A DNA stretch of 46,904 nt from Hallella seregens ATCC 51272 (GCF_000518545.1 NZ_JADU01000027.1:1-46904); one strand, 5' to 3'; counted from the first letter of the stretch, positions 11,601-19,966 are shown. Made by a program: numbers and translations. Notes: generated by a model from the letters alone, not told the origin.

Positions 11601-12442
11601 GCTCCATGCTGAAAGGATACGAGGCGACGCAGAACGAGGCCTACCGCCGGGCCGCCCTTCGCGCCGCCGACTCGCTGGCCACGCTCTTCAATCCCGCCGT
11701 GGGCACCCTCCTTTCGTGGCCCCGCCATGTGAAAGACTATGGCGGACACAACACCATCATGGACAACATAATGAACCTCGAACTGCTGTTCTGGGCTTCT
11801 GAGCACGGCGGCCCCCGGCGTTTGAGGGACATGGCCGTGCGCCATGCCGAGACCACGATGCAGCATCAGTTCCGTGCCGACGGGTCGTGCTACCATGTTG
11901 CCGTCTACAATCCCGTCTCGGGTCGTTTCGTCAAGGGCGTCACCCATCAGGGCTATGCCGACAATTCCATGTGGAGCCGCGGCCAGGCCTGGGCCGTCTA
12001 CGGCTACACCATGGTCTATCGCTACACCCGCGACCCTCGTTTTCTCGCCTTTGCGCGCAAAGTGACCGACACCTACCTGAAACGTCTGCGCGAGACCAGC
12101 GACGACTGCATTCCCCGTTGGGACATGGATGCTCCCGACGATGTGAAGGATGTGTCGGCCGCCTGCATCGTGGCCTCGGCCCTGCTGGAGCTGGCCGACT
12201 ACCTGCCCGCCGGCCAGTCGGCCCGCTATCGCGACTTCGCCGTTGAAACACTCGGCCAGCTGGCCACCCCGCGCTACCGGGAACAGGGCGGCCGTCCGGC
12301 CGCGGCAGGCCAAGCGTCGCTTGCCTTTCTGCTGCATTCCACCGGCCATCATCCCGCCGGAACCGAGGTGGATGCCGGCATAGTCTATGCCGACTACTAC
12401 TATATAGAGGCACTGTCGAGGCTGTATGGAAGTGGAAAGTAA
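8696..12442 (+). CDS. three-domain uronate-polymer enzyme: alginate-lyase-like + GH28-like beta-helix + GH88
   Basis: A 1248-residue exported protein with three apparently complete carbohydrate-active domains. After a signal peptide, residues about 90-390 resemble (alpha/alpha)-toroid alginate-lyase family enzymes (PL38/PL5-like: [20 protein letters not shown] and [16 protein letters not shown]). Residues about 400-835 resemble a GH28-type parallel beta-helix with its N-terminal beta domain ([35 protein letters not shown]). Residues about 855-1248 are a GH88 unsaturated glucuronyl hydrolase. Asp962 (FDHDLGF) and Asp1023 (MDNIMN) are 61 residues apart, the spacing of the catalytic pair Asp88/Asp149 in Bacillus UGL. 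A lyase and an unsaturated uronyl hydrolase in one chain would cut a uronic-acid polymer and then remove the unsaturated end. The substrate is unknown (pectic, glucuronan or alginate-like). ATG 8723 is an alternative start. There is no obvious T9SS tail. Confidence 0.8.
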   Translation: MNPNHPLRTMTTLKQGLLFVLLLPACIGMCMSARAYGHAAAAGIIHPGGLSAQADSGRVSMLTAAEAPSAVAAGNGQRASRNTMKAPTQPDWRHYRMAGPYETVARDGAFAHTKQGSERDMFAALACARLAGTAKDNADREACEANALAIINAYAQTLQGFDGHDAPLCAIQGFWLVRAMTLMRAHAVPAWAAMLRRAMLPMMQRFEAASPYANGNWGAIVNRLRMACGIFLEDSALYQASVDYFLNANDNGSLPRYVGPTGQCQESGRDQAHAQLGLGAQCDICEIAWSRGDDLWGAFDNRLMKGMEYTARYNLGHPVPFETWTDCTGLYCDWTEPGSMGRGRIRDIYRKPYDHYTRVKHQAMPYTRRLLALQARAEKRGEMRPGMEADEFTARGVKEGVRLHRVFTYAAPTGAPLKHDYVVSVRPRGSEEWTQVDTYMAKVNAAVGCNKHSVSEISYALFDFTGDVFVRVVCKKRKFKSARIRPAYRGVIANVQNDSTVQFLLFQPENVSVEFDGDITDNLLLFTSKPPVGKETARLQAAGEKRQFVYYAPGFYGQDTVRISSNSTVYLAGGAYFTGTFAIEDATNVTILGRGIARPENGYEGCHVHRSSNVLIDGLVVNTCPVGESDGVTLRDVRSISHPGWGDGLNVFASSNVVYDRVFCRNSDDCTTAYATRKGFRGSTRNVTMRNSTLWADVAHSIFIGLHGNAERGDTIENLRYENIDILGQAEPQVDYQGCLAINCGDNNLVRNVTFDNIRIEQILQGSLFHVRVGYNRKYCTAPGRGVEGVVFRNIRYNGELPRSLSVVSGYDGGRNVRGVSFEGLRVNGRLLHDRMEGKPAWYATADYVPMYVGPHAGDIVFCADARHGLASRSLAYCSRQTDRALESLRPYDFTMMPRNVLRGDTAWNLRKASPEEWCSGFWPGILWMDFAYNRSEAVRKAAEGYTAALMPVLEKPVFDHDLGFIAIGSMLKGYEATQNEAYRRAALRAADSLATLFNPAVGTLLSWPRHVKDYGGHNTIMDNIMNLELLFWASEHGGPRRLRDMAVRHAETTMQHQFRADGSCYHVAVYNPVSGRFVKGVTHQGYADNSMWSRGQAWAVYGYTMVYRYTRDPRFLAFARKVTDTYLKRLRETSDDCIPRWDMDAPDDVKDVSAACIVASALLELADYLPAGQSARYRDFAVETLGQLATPRYREQGGRPAAAGQASLAFLLHSTGHHPAGTEVDAGIVYADYYYIEALSRLYGSGK

Positions 12443-12477
12443 GGAAGATGCCCTTGCGAGGGCACCGTGGAGGCTGC

Positions 12478-12555
12478 GCGATTGCGCCGTAACGGCCTTG
12501 CGTTTAGGCCGTTATGGCCTCGCGTTTACGGCGTGACGGCGGGGCGAAAAAGGCG
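12478..12555. repeat. GC-rich intergenic palindromic repeat, copy A
   Basis: It contains GCGCGATTGCGCCGTAACGG and nested inverted repeats: CGCCGTAA (12485-12492) pairs with TTACGGCG (12526-12533), and TAACGGCC (12490-12497) pairs with GGCCGTTA (12507-12514). A GGCGGGGCGAAAAA segment follows. Related sequence occurs at 32346-32405 and more weakly at 23409-23465. It lies after the stop codon of the glycan enzyme and may end its transcript. 12556-12636 shows nothing further. Confidence 0.6.
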
Positions 12556-12636
12556 TGGACGCAACGCGTGCAAGCCATGGCGGCTGCGCCGTGACCGAAT
12601 GGAGAGGGATGATGGAGCGGGAGAGGGGTGCCGGTG

Positions 12637-12708
12637 TAGTCGGTAAGGGAATCGAACCCTTATGCCAAGATTGAGAATCTTGTATCCTAACCGTTAGATG
12701 AACCGACC
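12637..12708 (-). tRNA. tRNA-Glu(CTC), copy 1
   Basis: A 72-base cloverleaf on the minus strand with anticodon loop TTCTCAA (anticodon CTC, reads GAG) on a CAAGA/TCTTG stem, T-loop GGTTCGATTCC, and an acceptor beginning GGTCGGT. The first pair is G-U, as I recall for Bacteroides tRNA-Glu. CCA is not encoded. It is identical to the copy at 12781-12852 and lies downstream of it. Confidence 0.93.
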
Positions 12709-12719
12709 GGCTTGGGCAT

Positions 12720-12753
12720 AAAAAACCTCTGTAATCTGTGACGGTTGCAGAGG
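12720..12753 (-). terminator. intrinsic terminator between the two tRNA-Glu genes
   Basis: On the minus strand CCTCTG pairs with CAGAGG across a 16-base loop and TTTTTT follows. A further hairpin, ACTGCC/GGCAGT (12761-12776), sits just after the 3' end of the upstream tRNA. Together they would limit or stop transcription before copy 1. Confidence 0.65.
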
Positions 12754-12780
12754 TGGAACGACTGCCGCGAGGCAGTGTTG

Positions 12781-12852
12781 TAGTCGGTAAGGGAATCGAA
12801 CCCTTATGCCAAGATTGAGAATCTTGTATCCTAACCGTTAGATGAACCGACC
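12781..12852 (-). tRNA. tRNA-Glu(CTC), copy 2
   Basis: The same 72-base sequence as the gene at 12637-12708, with anticodon CTC. It follows tRNA-Ser by 23 bases and is probably read from the same promoter (13010-13041). Confidence 0.93.
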
Positions 12853-12875
12853 GTTAGCCGAAGTTATCGTCCTTG

Positions 12876-12962
12876 CGGAAGCTGGGGGATTCGAACCCCC
12901 GGTACGCAAACGCGCACGGCAGTTTAGCAAACTGCTGGTTTCAGCCACTCACCCAAACTTCC
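12876..12962 (-). tRNA. tRNA-Ser(GCT)
   Basis: An 87-base class II tRNA on the minus strand with a long variable arm. The anticodon loop TTGCTAA sits on a GCAGT/ACTGC stem, giving anticodon GCT (reads AGC/AGU). The acceptor GGAAGTT pairs with AGCTTCC and the discriminator base is G. It is the first gene of the Ser-Glu-Glu tRNA cluster. Confidence 0.95.
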
Positions 12963-13009
12963 TTTTCGACGGGTTTTCAACCTCACAGCATCCTTTTGAA
13001 ATGCGGTTG

Positions 13010-13041
13010 CAAAGGTAGCGTTTTCTTTTCGTTCTGCCAAA
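13010..13041 (-). promoter_or_regulatory. promoter of the tRNA cluster
   Basis: On the minus strand the -7 box is TACCTTTG (13010-13017) and the -33 box is TTTG (13038-13041), 20 bases apart. Transcription would start about 40 bases before tRNA-Ser. Confidence 0.75.
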
Positions 13042-13048
13042 CGTTTAC

Positions 13049-13073
13049 GGCGTTTTTTCATCAAAAAACCGCC
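13049..13073 (-). terminator. possible terminator hairpin after the TlpA-like gene
   Basis: GGCGTTTTTT and AAAAAACCGCC flank a four-base loop. It sits between the 3' end of the thioredoxin gene and the tRNA promoter. The A/T runs lie inside the stem, so it is not a classical terminator. Confidence 0.4.
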
Positions 13074-13145
13074 CTTGGGCCCTTTTTCGCATGGAAAGAC
13101 GGGCCCAGGAGCGGCTGGAGAGGGGGCTGGCGCCGGCGTGCCGGC

Positions 13146-13682
13146 CTACTTGACGGTGGCGTCGAGCACGGTGTAGAAGCTGTCGTCCTCGCCCACGAAA
13201 GTCTTCACCACCTTGCCCTCGGGGTCTACGAGCAGCTTGGTGGGGAAGGCGGTTATGCCGAGCTTCTTGGCGAGGTCGCCGTCGCCGCGGGGGTTGTAGA
13301 CGTTGACCCAGGGCATGCCGTGCTTCTGCACGGCGGCTTTCCAGCGGGCCTCGCTGTCGTTGCAGTCCACGCTCACGATTTCGAGCTGGCCCCGATGCTT
13401 CTGGTAATACTCCTTCATCTTGGGGAATCCCTTGATGCAGTTGATGCACCAGCTGCCCCAGAAGTCCACCACGACGTACTTGCCCTTGAGGCTGGAGAGG
13501 GTGAAGGTCTTGCCCGCGAGGTCGGTCAGGGTGAAGTCGATGGCTTCGCCGTCGTTGGGAGCGGGCTGGCTGGCGACGGCCGGAACGGCTGCTGTGGCAA
13601 CCATGGCCGGGTGCATGGGCTCGGCCGAGGCCCCCATGTGGAGCCCGGCGAGCAGTGTGAAACAGAGGATGGTCTTCTTCAT
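13146..13682 (-). CDS. TlpA/ResA-like periplasmic thiol-disulfide oxidoreductase
   Basis: A 178-residue exported thioredoxin-fold protein. The signal peptide covers residues 1-20 (MKKTILCFTLLAGLHMGASA), followed by a Pro/Ala-rich linker to about residue 45. The redox motif WCINC (Cys79, Cys82) sits in VVDFWGSWCINCIKGFP, the TlpA/ResA context. The cis-Pro loop is GITAFPTKLLVD. Such proteins reduce or exchange disulfides in the periplasm, for example in cytochrome maturation or oxidative stress; the partner here is unknown. It has its own promoter (13690-13721) and is separate from the M16 gene upstream. Confidence 0.87.
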   Translation of the reverse strand: MKKTILCFTLLAGLHMGASAEPMHPAMVATAAVPAVASQPAPNDGEAIDFTLTDLAGKTFTLSSLKGKYVVVDFWGSWCINCIKGFPKMKEYYQKHRGQLEIVSVDCNDSEARWKAAVQKHGMPWVNVYNPRGDGDLAKKLGITAFPTKLLVDPEGKVVKTFVGEDDSFYTVLDATVK

Positions 13683-13689
13683 GATGGTG

Positions 13690-13721
13690 CAAAAATACCT
13701 GTTTTCTGCCTTTTCGGCAAA
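13690..13721 (-). promoter_or_regulatory. promoter of the TlpA-like gene
   Basis: On the minus strand the -7 box is TATTTTTG (13690-13697) and the -33 box is TTTG (13718-13721), 20 bases apart. The ATG is less than 10 bases from the box, so the leader would be almost absent. Confidence 0.6.
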
Positions 13722-13746
13722 TCCGGAGTCTTAAAAGAGCTGAAAA

Positions 13747-16554
13747 CTATTCGGACTGCATGGTCACCTCGATGCGCCGGTGGCTCTGGAGCAGGCGGCC
13801 GGCCATCTGTTGCACGTCGGCCGGCGTCACGCCGTCGACCAGCTTCAGGTAGTCGCGGTCGTAGTCGATGCCGTAGCGCAGCTGGTTGTAGAGCACGTAG
13901 TTCCAGTAGTCGTTGGTGATGGCGGCCTGGCCATACTGCTTGGACAGATACTCCTTTACCTTTTGCATGCTCGTGGGCTCGGGGCCTTTCCGGGCGATGT
14001 TGTCCAGTTGCCTGTAGACGATGGGTATCACCATGGCATACTTGGCAGGGTCGGTGGTGAACTGTATCTTGAGCAGCGACGTGGGCTTGGACGTCTTGTC
14101 GATGCTGGCCTCCAGCCCCACGCCGTAGACTCCGCCTTTCTCCTCGCGCACGCTGTCGGTGTAGGCAATGCTGAGCACACGCCTCAGCACGTCGAGCGTG
14201 AGGTCGGCTTTGGGCGTGAACGGCTCGTCCCAGGAGTAGAAAATGGTGACCTTGGCGAGCGGAGTGCTCATGGGCCGCTTCCAGAGGCGCGTCTCGTCGG
14301 CCTGGCGAATGTGGGGGTAGGTGTCGGCAAAGGTCTCGTGACGGCCCGTGGAGGGCAGCGAGGCCACATACTGTTCGAGCAGCGGACGCACGCGCTCGAT
14401 GGGCAGGTTGCCCAGCAATATCATCTTGAAGTTGGAGGCGTTGCTGAACCGCTCGCGGTAGATTTGCAGGATGCGGTCGTAGGACACGCGGTCGAGCGTG
14501 GCGGCCTTGACGGGCTGCACGCGCGGGCTGTTGCCGTAGACGATGGCGGCCAGCGAGTCGTTGTAGCTCACGTTGGGGCTTGCCTCGCGGTTGGTCAGGA
14601 AAGAACGCATGCGGTCCAGCTCGCTCTTGAAGGCCACGTCGTCGCGCCGCGGCTGGGTGAAGTAGAGGTAGACGAGCTGGAAGAGGGTCTCCGCATCTTT
14701 CACCGAAGACGTTCCGTTGATGGCCTGGGTCTCGTTGCCGATGCTGGGCTGCACCCTGACGGTCTTGCCCGAGAGCATCTTGCCCAGCGTGGTTTCGTCG
14801 AAATTGGCCACGCCGGCCTTGGTGATGGCGGTGGAGATAAGGCTGAAATTGGGCACGTCGGCATCGGGGTAGAGCGAGGTGCCGCCCTCTCCGAAGAAGC
14901 GCATCGACAGCTGATCCTTCTGGTAATCGGTGTGGCGGTAGTACACTTTCACGCCGTTGCTGAGCGTGATTTCGGTGGTGCCGTGCATCGATGGCTTCTC
15001 GGACACGATGCGTCCCTTGCGCGGCAGCTTGTCCATCAGCCGTTCGGCCACGGGCCGCTCCTGGTAGGGGGCGTAGGTCTGGGCCTGGGCCTCAAGCACG
15101 TACTGGCGCAGCTGGCCCTTGGTGGGCACGGCAAAATCAGGTCGGTCGGGGGCATAGACCACGAGTACCTGGTTGCGGTCGCTGATGGCTTCGCGGGTGG
15201 CGCGGTTCACTTCGTCGAGTGTCACCTCGCCGGCCAGCTGCTCGCAGAGCTGCCTGTCGTAGGCCTCGGTGGTCATGGGCTCGCCTTGAAGGAAGTGGGC
15301 CTGGGCCTTGCGCACGTAGTAACCGTTCTTGCGGTCGTTGCGTTCGTTGTACATTCGGTCGACGGCTTTCTGGCGGAAGGCCTTGGCCCGGTCGAGTTCA
15401 GCCTGGGTGAATCCGTGCTGGCGGATGCGCTCCACCGTGCCCACGGCGGCGGCAAACGAGCCGCGAACGTTCTCCTGGCGCGCGCCGAACGAGAGCGAGA
15501 AAGCGTCCTTGGTGCGACTGATAAGGAAGCTGCCCAGCCGGGCCGAGGCGCTCAGGCAGGGCTTGGGGTCGGCCTTCTGTATCTCGTCGAGGCGTTCTCC
15601 CGTCATGTAGGCTATGAGGTCGTCCACGTAATCCTCGCGCTGATGCTGCACGGTGGGCTTCAGACTGTCGGGCGTGGCCTCGCGCTTCATGTGGAGCGTG
15701 GCGAGCATGATGGGCTGTTCCTTGTCCTTGAGCAGGGCCACAATCATGTCTTCGTTGTCGGGCACGGGGTAGTAGATGCGTTCGGCGGCGGCCGGCGGCA
15801 TGGGAATGGAGCCGAAGACGCTCACGATTTTCTGCTCCATGCGGTCCACGTCCACGTCGCCCACCACGATGATGGCCTGCAGGTCGGGGCGGTACCACTT
15901 GTGATAGTAGTCGCGCAGGTCCTGATAAGGAAAGTGGTCCACGATGTCCATGCTGCCGATGGGCATGCAGTCGGCGTATTTGGAACCGCGGTAAACGATG
16001 GGCATGGCGTCTTCCGTCATGCGCTGCGAGGCCATGCCGGCCCGCCGCGTGCGCCACTCCTCGTGTATCACGCCGCGCTCCTTGTCAATCTCCTGGTCGG
16101 TCAGGTTCAGGTAATGGCTCCAGTCGTGCAGGATGAGCAGGCAGGAGTCGACGTTCTGTTCGCGTGTCACGGGCACGGATGAGACGTGGTACACCGTCTC
16201 GTCGATAGAGGTGTAGGCATTGAGGTTGGCCCCGAACTTGATGCCGTGGGCCTCGCACCAGTGCACGATGCTCGGCGAGGCGGCCGTGCCCTGGAAGTTT
16301 TGCGACCCGTTAAAGGCCATGTGTTCCAGGAAGTGGGCCAGTCCGCGCTGGCGCGGCTCCTCGAGAATGGAGCCCACGCGCTGGGCAATGTAGAAGTCGG
16401 CCATGCCGGCTTCCTTGGCGTTGTGACGTATGTAATAGGTGAGTCCGTTCTTCAGTCGGCCGGTGCGGAAAGCCGTGTCCTGCGGTACGGGCTGGGCCAT
16501 CAGCGCGGCGGGTAGCAGGGCCACGAGCGCGAGGGCCAGTAGGATTTTCTTCAT
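13747..16554 (-). CDS. M16 family zinc metalloprotease, exported
   Basis: A 935-residue two-repeat protease of the pitrilysin/insulinase family. The signal peptide covers residues 1-20 (MKKILLALALVALLPAALMA). The inverted zinc motif HFLEH is at residues 74-78 in RGLAHFLEHMAFNGS, with the distal ligand region RGVIHEEWR about 75 residues on. The second half is the non-catalytic partner repeat (TTEITLSNGVKVYYRHTDYQ onward). It starts 65 bases after the DUF6850 stop with no promoter box between, so it is probably the last gene of the TonB operon. Periplasmic M16 enzymes degrade peptides; in the Fus system a TonB receptor imports ferredoxin and an M16 protease cuts it. A similar pairing here is only an inference. 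The frame runs upstream to 17133, but that part is antisense to nothing and overlaps the barrel gene. Confidence 0.92.
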   Translation of the reverse strand: MKKILLALALVALLPAALMAQPVPQDTAFRTGRLKNGLTYYIRHNAKEAGMADFYIAQRVGSILEEPRQRGLAHFLEHMAFNGSQNFQGTAASPSIVHWCEAHGIKFGANLNAYTSIDETVYHVSSVPVTREQNVDSCLLILHDWSHYLNLTDQEIDKERGVIHEEWRTRRAGMASQRMTEDAMPIVYRGSKYADCMPIGSMDIVDHFPYQDLRDYYHKWYRPDLQAIIVVGDVDVDRMEQKIVSVFGSIPMPPAAAERIYYPVPDNEDMIVALLKDKEQPIMLATLHMKREATPDSLKPTVQHQREDYVDDLIAYMTGERLDEIQKADPKPCLSASARLGSFLISRTKDAFSLSFGARQENVRGSFAAAVGTVERIRQHGFTQAELDRAKAFRQKAVDRMYNERNDRKNGYYVRKAQAHFLQGEPMTTEAYDRQLCEQLAGEVTLDEVNRATREAISDRNQVLVVYAPDRPDFAVPTKGQLRQYVLEAQAQTYAPYQERPVAERLMDKLPRKGRIVSEKPSMHGTTEITLSNGVKVYYRHTDYQKDQLSMRFFGEGGTSLYPDADVPNFSLISTAITKAGVANFDETTLGKMLSGKTVRVQPSIGNETQAINGTSSVKDAETLFQLVYLYFTQPRRDDVAFKSELDRMRSFLTNREASPNVSYNDSLAAIVYGNSPRVQPVKAATLDRVSYDRILQIYRERFSNASNFKMILLGNLPIERVRPLLEQYVASLPSTGRHETFADTYPHIRQADETRLWKRPMSTPLAKVTIFYSWDEPFTPKADLTLDVLRRVLSIAYTDSVREEKGGVYGVGLEASIDKTSKPTSLLKIQFTTDPAKYAMVIPIVYRQLDNIARKGPEPTSMQKVKEYLSKQYGQAAITNDYWNYVLYNQLRYGIDYDRDYLKLVDGVTPADVQQMAGRLLQSHRRIEVTMQSE

Positions 16555-16619
16555 GAGAGTCTGTTTTGAACGTGAATATTTGTGCGATCGTGGGGTGCGG
16601 GGTGTGGTTTCGGGGGTGT

Positions 16620-18212
16620 TTAGAAAGCGCAGCCAAGGGTGAGCGCGCCCTCCCAATGGCTGCGGCTGGCCTGGGTGGGCAGGTGGGTGTTGGCATGTCG
16701 GGTGGAGACTGCGGCCTGTACGTAGGTCTTCAGCCGCGTGGCGGGAAACCGGAAAGCGTAGCGCGCACGGCCTCCAAACTGATATTGCGGGGCCATCAGG
16801 CGGGCATACTCGCGCCAGAGCAGGGCGGTGGCCTCGGGTGGAGCCGTCTGTTTGTCCGAGGGGGCGATGAAAGTGCCGTCCTCGTAGGGCTCGCCGCTGC
16901 CCTTGCCATAGTCGAATGTCAGTTCCAGCGTGAGGATGCCGCGGCGCAGGAACAGGCTGCGGGCCAGGCCGAGACTCGCTGTAGTGGCGTCCCAATGCTG
17001 CCGGCGGTAGTAGGGATAATCGTAGGCTGTGTGCTTGCGGTGCCGGCGGAGAATGGCCGCCGAGACCGTCCACAAAGGCTCTTCGCCCCGCAGGGCAAGG
17101 TAGCCGGTATAGGTAAGGTCGGTGCTTGACCACAGTTTGTTGCCGGTCTTCACCGGCTCATAGTAGTCGTAATAACTGCTGCCCGTCTCGCCGGTTTGCT
17201 CGCGATAGTGCTGTGCCAGGTTGTCCACGCGGTCGGCTTCGAGGCCGAGAGCGAGCCGGTGCAGGGACTTGCCCCGGCGCAAGGTGAGCGTGGAGGCGTA
17301 GCGGTAGTCGTGTCCACGATGGCGCATGTAGACGATGGTATAGGGCGACTGCCGCCCGTAATAGCCGCGGCGCACGTCCATCGACCAGCTGTTGTGCCAG
17401 GAGAGCCCGGGCCGAATGTCCCAGCCCAGCTGCACGCCGTAGCCTTGCCGCTCGTCGAAGAAAGGCTGCTCGCGGTTGCTGCCCGTGAGTCCGTCGGTGG
17501 CATGCTGCTCCAATTGGCCGATGAATCCGCCGTAGCTGATGAGCGACAAATAGGGGCGGTCGGTCTTTCCATAGGTGCTGTAGCGCACGCTTTCGGTGTG
17601 GCGCAGGTAGCGATAGTGGGCCCCGAGGGCCAAGTGTGACCCCAGAGGGAGGTGGAATCCGGCCGTCAAGTCGAGCTGCATGAGCTTGTTTTGATGGCGC
17701 ATGTCCCTGTACTTGGCATAGTTGGCCGCCGTGTAGTCGAGGCGTGCACCGAGCGAAAGTTGCCGCCACACCCGAGTGCCCAAGGCTCCTGTGAGGCGGT
17801 AGGTGTCGAGATGCTTCTTGCCAGCCTGAGCGATCGAGTCTTCCACGATGTCGAAAGGATAGCGCGAGGGATCGATAAATACCGAGCCCGTCATGTCGCG
17901 TCCCGAGAAATTGTCGTAGCTCATACGGCCGTAGACCACGGTGTGGGCCGAGAGTCGCTGGTACGACTCCACGCTGGCCCCCGTCTGCCAACTGTGGGGC
18001 GACTGGCTGTAGTCCACCAGTCCGCCTTGCCCCGTCCGCCCGTACACCTCGGCCCGGGAGCGTCCGGACAGAGGATAACGGGTGAGGGCGGCGGCATTGT
18101 CCTGCCCGAGCCACGCGTCGCGGGCCACGGGCAGGTCAAGGTTGAGCAGCAGCAACGAGTCGGTTGGGGGCGACAAGGCTGCCAAGCCGAGTGTCAGCAA
18201 CAGGTTCAGCAT
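16620..18212 (-). CDS. DUF6850-like outer-membrane beta-barrel protein
   Basis: A 530-residue protein with a short hydrophobic leader (MLNLLLTLGLAALS) and then long runs of alternating hydrophobic/aromatic residues typical of outer-membrane strands, ending in a strand with a terminal Phe (LTLGCAF), the barrel-assembly signal. The sequence resembles the DUF6850 family of Bacteroidota, which I recall beside DUF4876 and TonB-receptor genes. No enzymatic motif is visible. It starts 3 bases after the DUF4876 stop, so the two are surely co-translated from one transcript. Its role is unknown; a pore or receptor partner of the TonB receptor is an inference. Confidence 0.7.
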   Translation of the reverse strand: MLNLLLTLGLAALSPPTDSLLLLNLDLPVARDAWLGQDNAAALTRYPLSGRSRAEVYGRTGQGGLVDYSQSPHSWQTGASVESYQRLSAHTVVYGRMSYDNFSGRDMTGSVFIDPSRYPFDIVEDSIAQAGKKHLDTYRLTGALGTRVWRQLSLGARLDYTAANYAKYRDMRHQNKLMQLDLTAGFHLPLGSHLALGAHYRYLRHTESVRYSTYGKTDRPYLSLISYGGFIGQLEQHATDGLTGSNREQPFFDERQGYGVQLGWDIRPGLSWHNSWSMDVRRGYYGRQSPYTIVYMRHRGHDYRYASTLTLRRGKSLHRLALGLEADRVDNLAQHYREQTGETGSSYYDYYEPVKTGNKLWSSTDLTYTGYLALRGEEPLWTVSAAILRRHRKHTAYDYPYYRRQHWDATTASLGLARSLFLRRGILTLELTFDYGKGSGEPYEDGTFIAPSDKQTAPPEATALLWREYARLMAPQYQFGGRARYAFRFPATRLKTYVQAAVSTRHANTHLPTQASRSHWEGALTLGCAF

Positions 18213-18215
18213 GCG

Positions 18216-19349
18216 TTATTCGCCGCGCACCGAGAACTTCTGGCGCTCGTGGAAATCCTGTGTCGAGTTGTTGTTGTCCTGATAAACGATGTGCGCTCCG
18301 TTCTTGATGGAGGCCTCGGCATCGATGCCACTGGGGTCGGTGGAGCCGTCCACGCCGAGTGCATAGCCGTAGACCAGCTTGCCTTCGTTCTCGGGCAGGG
18401 CCAGCGTGGCGGCCTTGTCCACATTGCGGTAGAGGCTGTGTCCCTTGCGGTTGGTCAGGTTCACGTGGCCGGCATCCACGTCGTCGGTGAGACGCTTCAC
18501 GCTTGCACTCACCTTGGAAGTCTGCCAAACCTCAATGCCGTCAAGGATCCAACTGTTGGGAATCTTGACACAACGGTGAACCTGATCCTGTTTCTGGCCG
18601 GGCATGTAGGTGTAGTTGTCGGCATTGTTGGCGAACTCTGCGGGGCTGACGCCCTTGGTCTGGAAGATGACAAAAGCCGGGCACATCACGCTGAGCGGCC
18701 AGGCATTGCCTTGCCCGTACTCCACAGCCTTGAGATAATGAGACGTTGGAATCACGTCGGCTGGCGTGGGATAGTAGGCGGTATTGTTGTAGCCCGACTC
18801 GGGATCGTACATGGCATAGTAGGCCGGATTGGCGTAGTTCACGCTCTGGCTGTAGGTTTTTGTGTTGTCGATGGAGCCCATGCAGCTCACCACAATCTGG
18901 GAGTAAGGCTCTATCACGAGGGGCTCCTGGAAGTACCAGATGCCGTAGATGGCCGGAATCCAGCCCTGGTCAGCATAGGTGAGCTTGTCGTTTTCGTACC
19001 ACCCATTGTTGGCATGGGCGTTGGCGGGATCCACTTGACCCACGGCCAGATTGTTCACTACGGCCTGCTGCGGGCAGTTGTTGTAGAGCACAAAGCCCTT
19101 GTCCATCTGGAAATAGCCGGTGCCCTCGTCCTTGGGGCATCCACCGACGTAGAGCTCTTTGATGATTACCTGGTCTGCGTTGCGGTCTTCGAGGGTGGTC
19201 GAGGCGAACGTCACATTCTTCACATTGCTGGCTGCGATGGTGTCGCGCGTGCCGTCGTTGTGGGTGATGACCATCTTCCAGACGCTCTGTGCGCTGGCAC
19301 TTGTTGCCACGGCAAACAGGGCCGTGAGGGCGAGTAAAATCTTCTTCAT
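18216..19349 (-). CDS. DUF4876-like secreted protein
   Basis: A 377-residue exported protein: signal peptide 1 to about 21 (MKKILLALTALFAVATSASA), a short beta segment (VWKMVITHNDGTRDTIAASN ... VKNVTFAS) common at the start of Bacteroidota surface proteins, then a DUF4876-type domain beginning IIKELYVGGCPKDEGTGY and continuing with conserved aromatic segments (FVLYNNC, WYFQEPLVIEPYSQIVVS). DUF4876 proteins are usually lipoproteins with an N-terminal Ig-like domain; here there is no lipobox and that domain is encoded separately (19967-20344). Function unknown. It sits tightly inside the operon between a 170-residue protein and the DUF6850 barrel. Confidence 0.7.
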   Translation of the reverse strand: MKKILLALTALFAVATSASAQSVWKMVITHNDGTRDTIAASNVKNVTFASTTLEDRNADQVIIKELYVGGCPKDEGTGYFQMDKGFVLYNNCPQQAVVNNLAVGQVDPANAHANNGWYENDKLTYADQGWIPAIYGIWYFQEPLVIEPYSQIVVSCMGSIDNTKTYSQSVNYANPAYYAMYDPESGYNNTAYYPTPADVIPTSHYLKAVEYGQGNAWPLSVMCPAFVIFQTKGVSPAEFANNADNYTYMPGQKQDQVHRCVKIPNSWILDGIEVWQTSKVSASVKRLTDDVDAGHVNLTNRKGHSLYRNVDKAATLALPENEGKLVYGYALGVDGSTDPSGIDAEASIKNGAHIVYQDNNNSTQDFHERQKFSVRGE

Positions 19350-19393
19350 GTTTTTGGGGCAGGCTCTTGTGCCTGCGGGGAATGGTTGTTGAC

Positions 19394-19906
19394 TTATCGG
19401 TTTACAATTTTAAAGCTCTTGCCGGGTGTGCGCAGGATGTAGATTCCCTTGGGCAACTGGCTGAGAGAGAGGGCTGCCTTGCCGTCGGTGCCGGCCACAA
19501 CGGCCGCCACTTGCTTGCCGTCGGTGGTGTAGATGGCGACGCGTGCGCCGGCCTTGAGGCCTTGCACTTCGGCGTTGGCAAACGAGACGGCACTGCCGTC
19601 AGTGCCTGCGGCGGATGCGGCGGGCACCTCGCGGATGCCCGTGCTCACCTTTTGGCTCTCGATGCGATAGTTCTTGACTCCCGACAATGCCGTGGAGAGC
19701 GTGTCGGATTGACTGGCTACGATGAGGTTGCCATTGTCGAAAGAAATCACCGGTTCACTGGTCAGGGCAAACCGCACGGTGGTTGTTTCCTGTTCCACCA
19801 CGAGGTAAGCCACGTCGGTGAGCTTCTCCTCCGTCTGGGCTTGTGCGCCCAGAGGGAGTGCCAGCAGGGCGGCGAGTCCCAGTTTTTTTATCAGATTTTT
19901 CTTCAT
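19394..19906 (-). CDS. small secreted protein with T9SS-like C-terminal tail
   Basis: A 170-residue protein with a signal peptide (1 to about 23, ending LGAQAQ). Residues about 30-85 form a short beta module (VRFALTSEPVISFDNGNLIV ... VKNYRIES) seen in many Bacteroidota secreted proteins. The C-terminal ~55 residues look like a T9SS type A sorting domain: VAIYTTDGKQV, LPKGIYILRT and a basic end KIVNR. Apart from these two modules there is nothing else in it, so it may be a surface-attached adaptor or simply a small T9SS cargo. It lies between the lipoprotein and DUF4876 genes. I do not recognise it. Confidence 0.75.
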   Translation of the reverse strand: MKKNLIKKLGLAALLALPLGAQAQTEEKLTDVAYLVVEQETTTVRFALTSEPVISFDNGNLIVASQSDTLSTALSGVKNYRIESQKVSTGIREVPAASAAGTDGSAVSFANAEVQGLKAGARVAIYTTDGKQVAAVVAGTDGKAALSLSQLPKGIYILRTPGKSFKIVNR

Positions 19907-19966
19907 GTTATGGATAAATATTAAGTGGATATTTTGTTGACGATGAGGGTGTTGTCGGGTTGCCGG

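Noticed and set aside
5099..12442. Classical SusC/SusD polysaccharide utilization locus
   Set aside because: No SusD-like gene occurs in the window, and the only TonB receptor is on the opposite strand with other partners.
12873..13919. 348-codon open frame on the plus strand
   Set aside because: Its start is antisense to tRNA-Ser (the peptide GDSNPRYANAHGSLANCWF is a well-known false product of tRNA-Ser) and the rest is antisense to the TlpA-like gene.
13780..16182. 800-codon open frame on the plus strand
   Set aside because: It is antisense to the M16 protease, which has a signal peptide and intact HxxEH; the long frame comes from high GC.
16555..17133. Upstream extension of the M16 gene
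   Set aside because: It overlaps the end of the DUF6850 gene, is Arg/Pro-rich, and a clear signal peptide starts at 16554.
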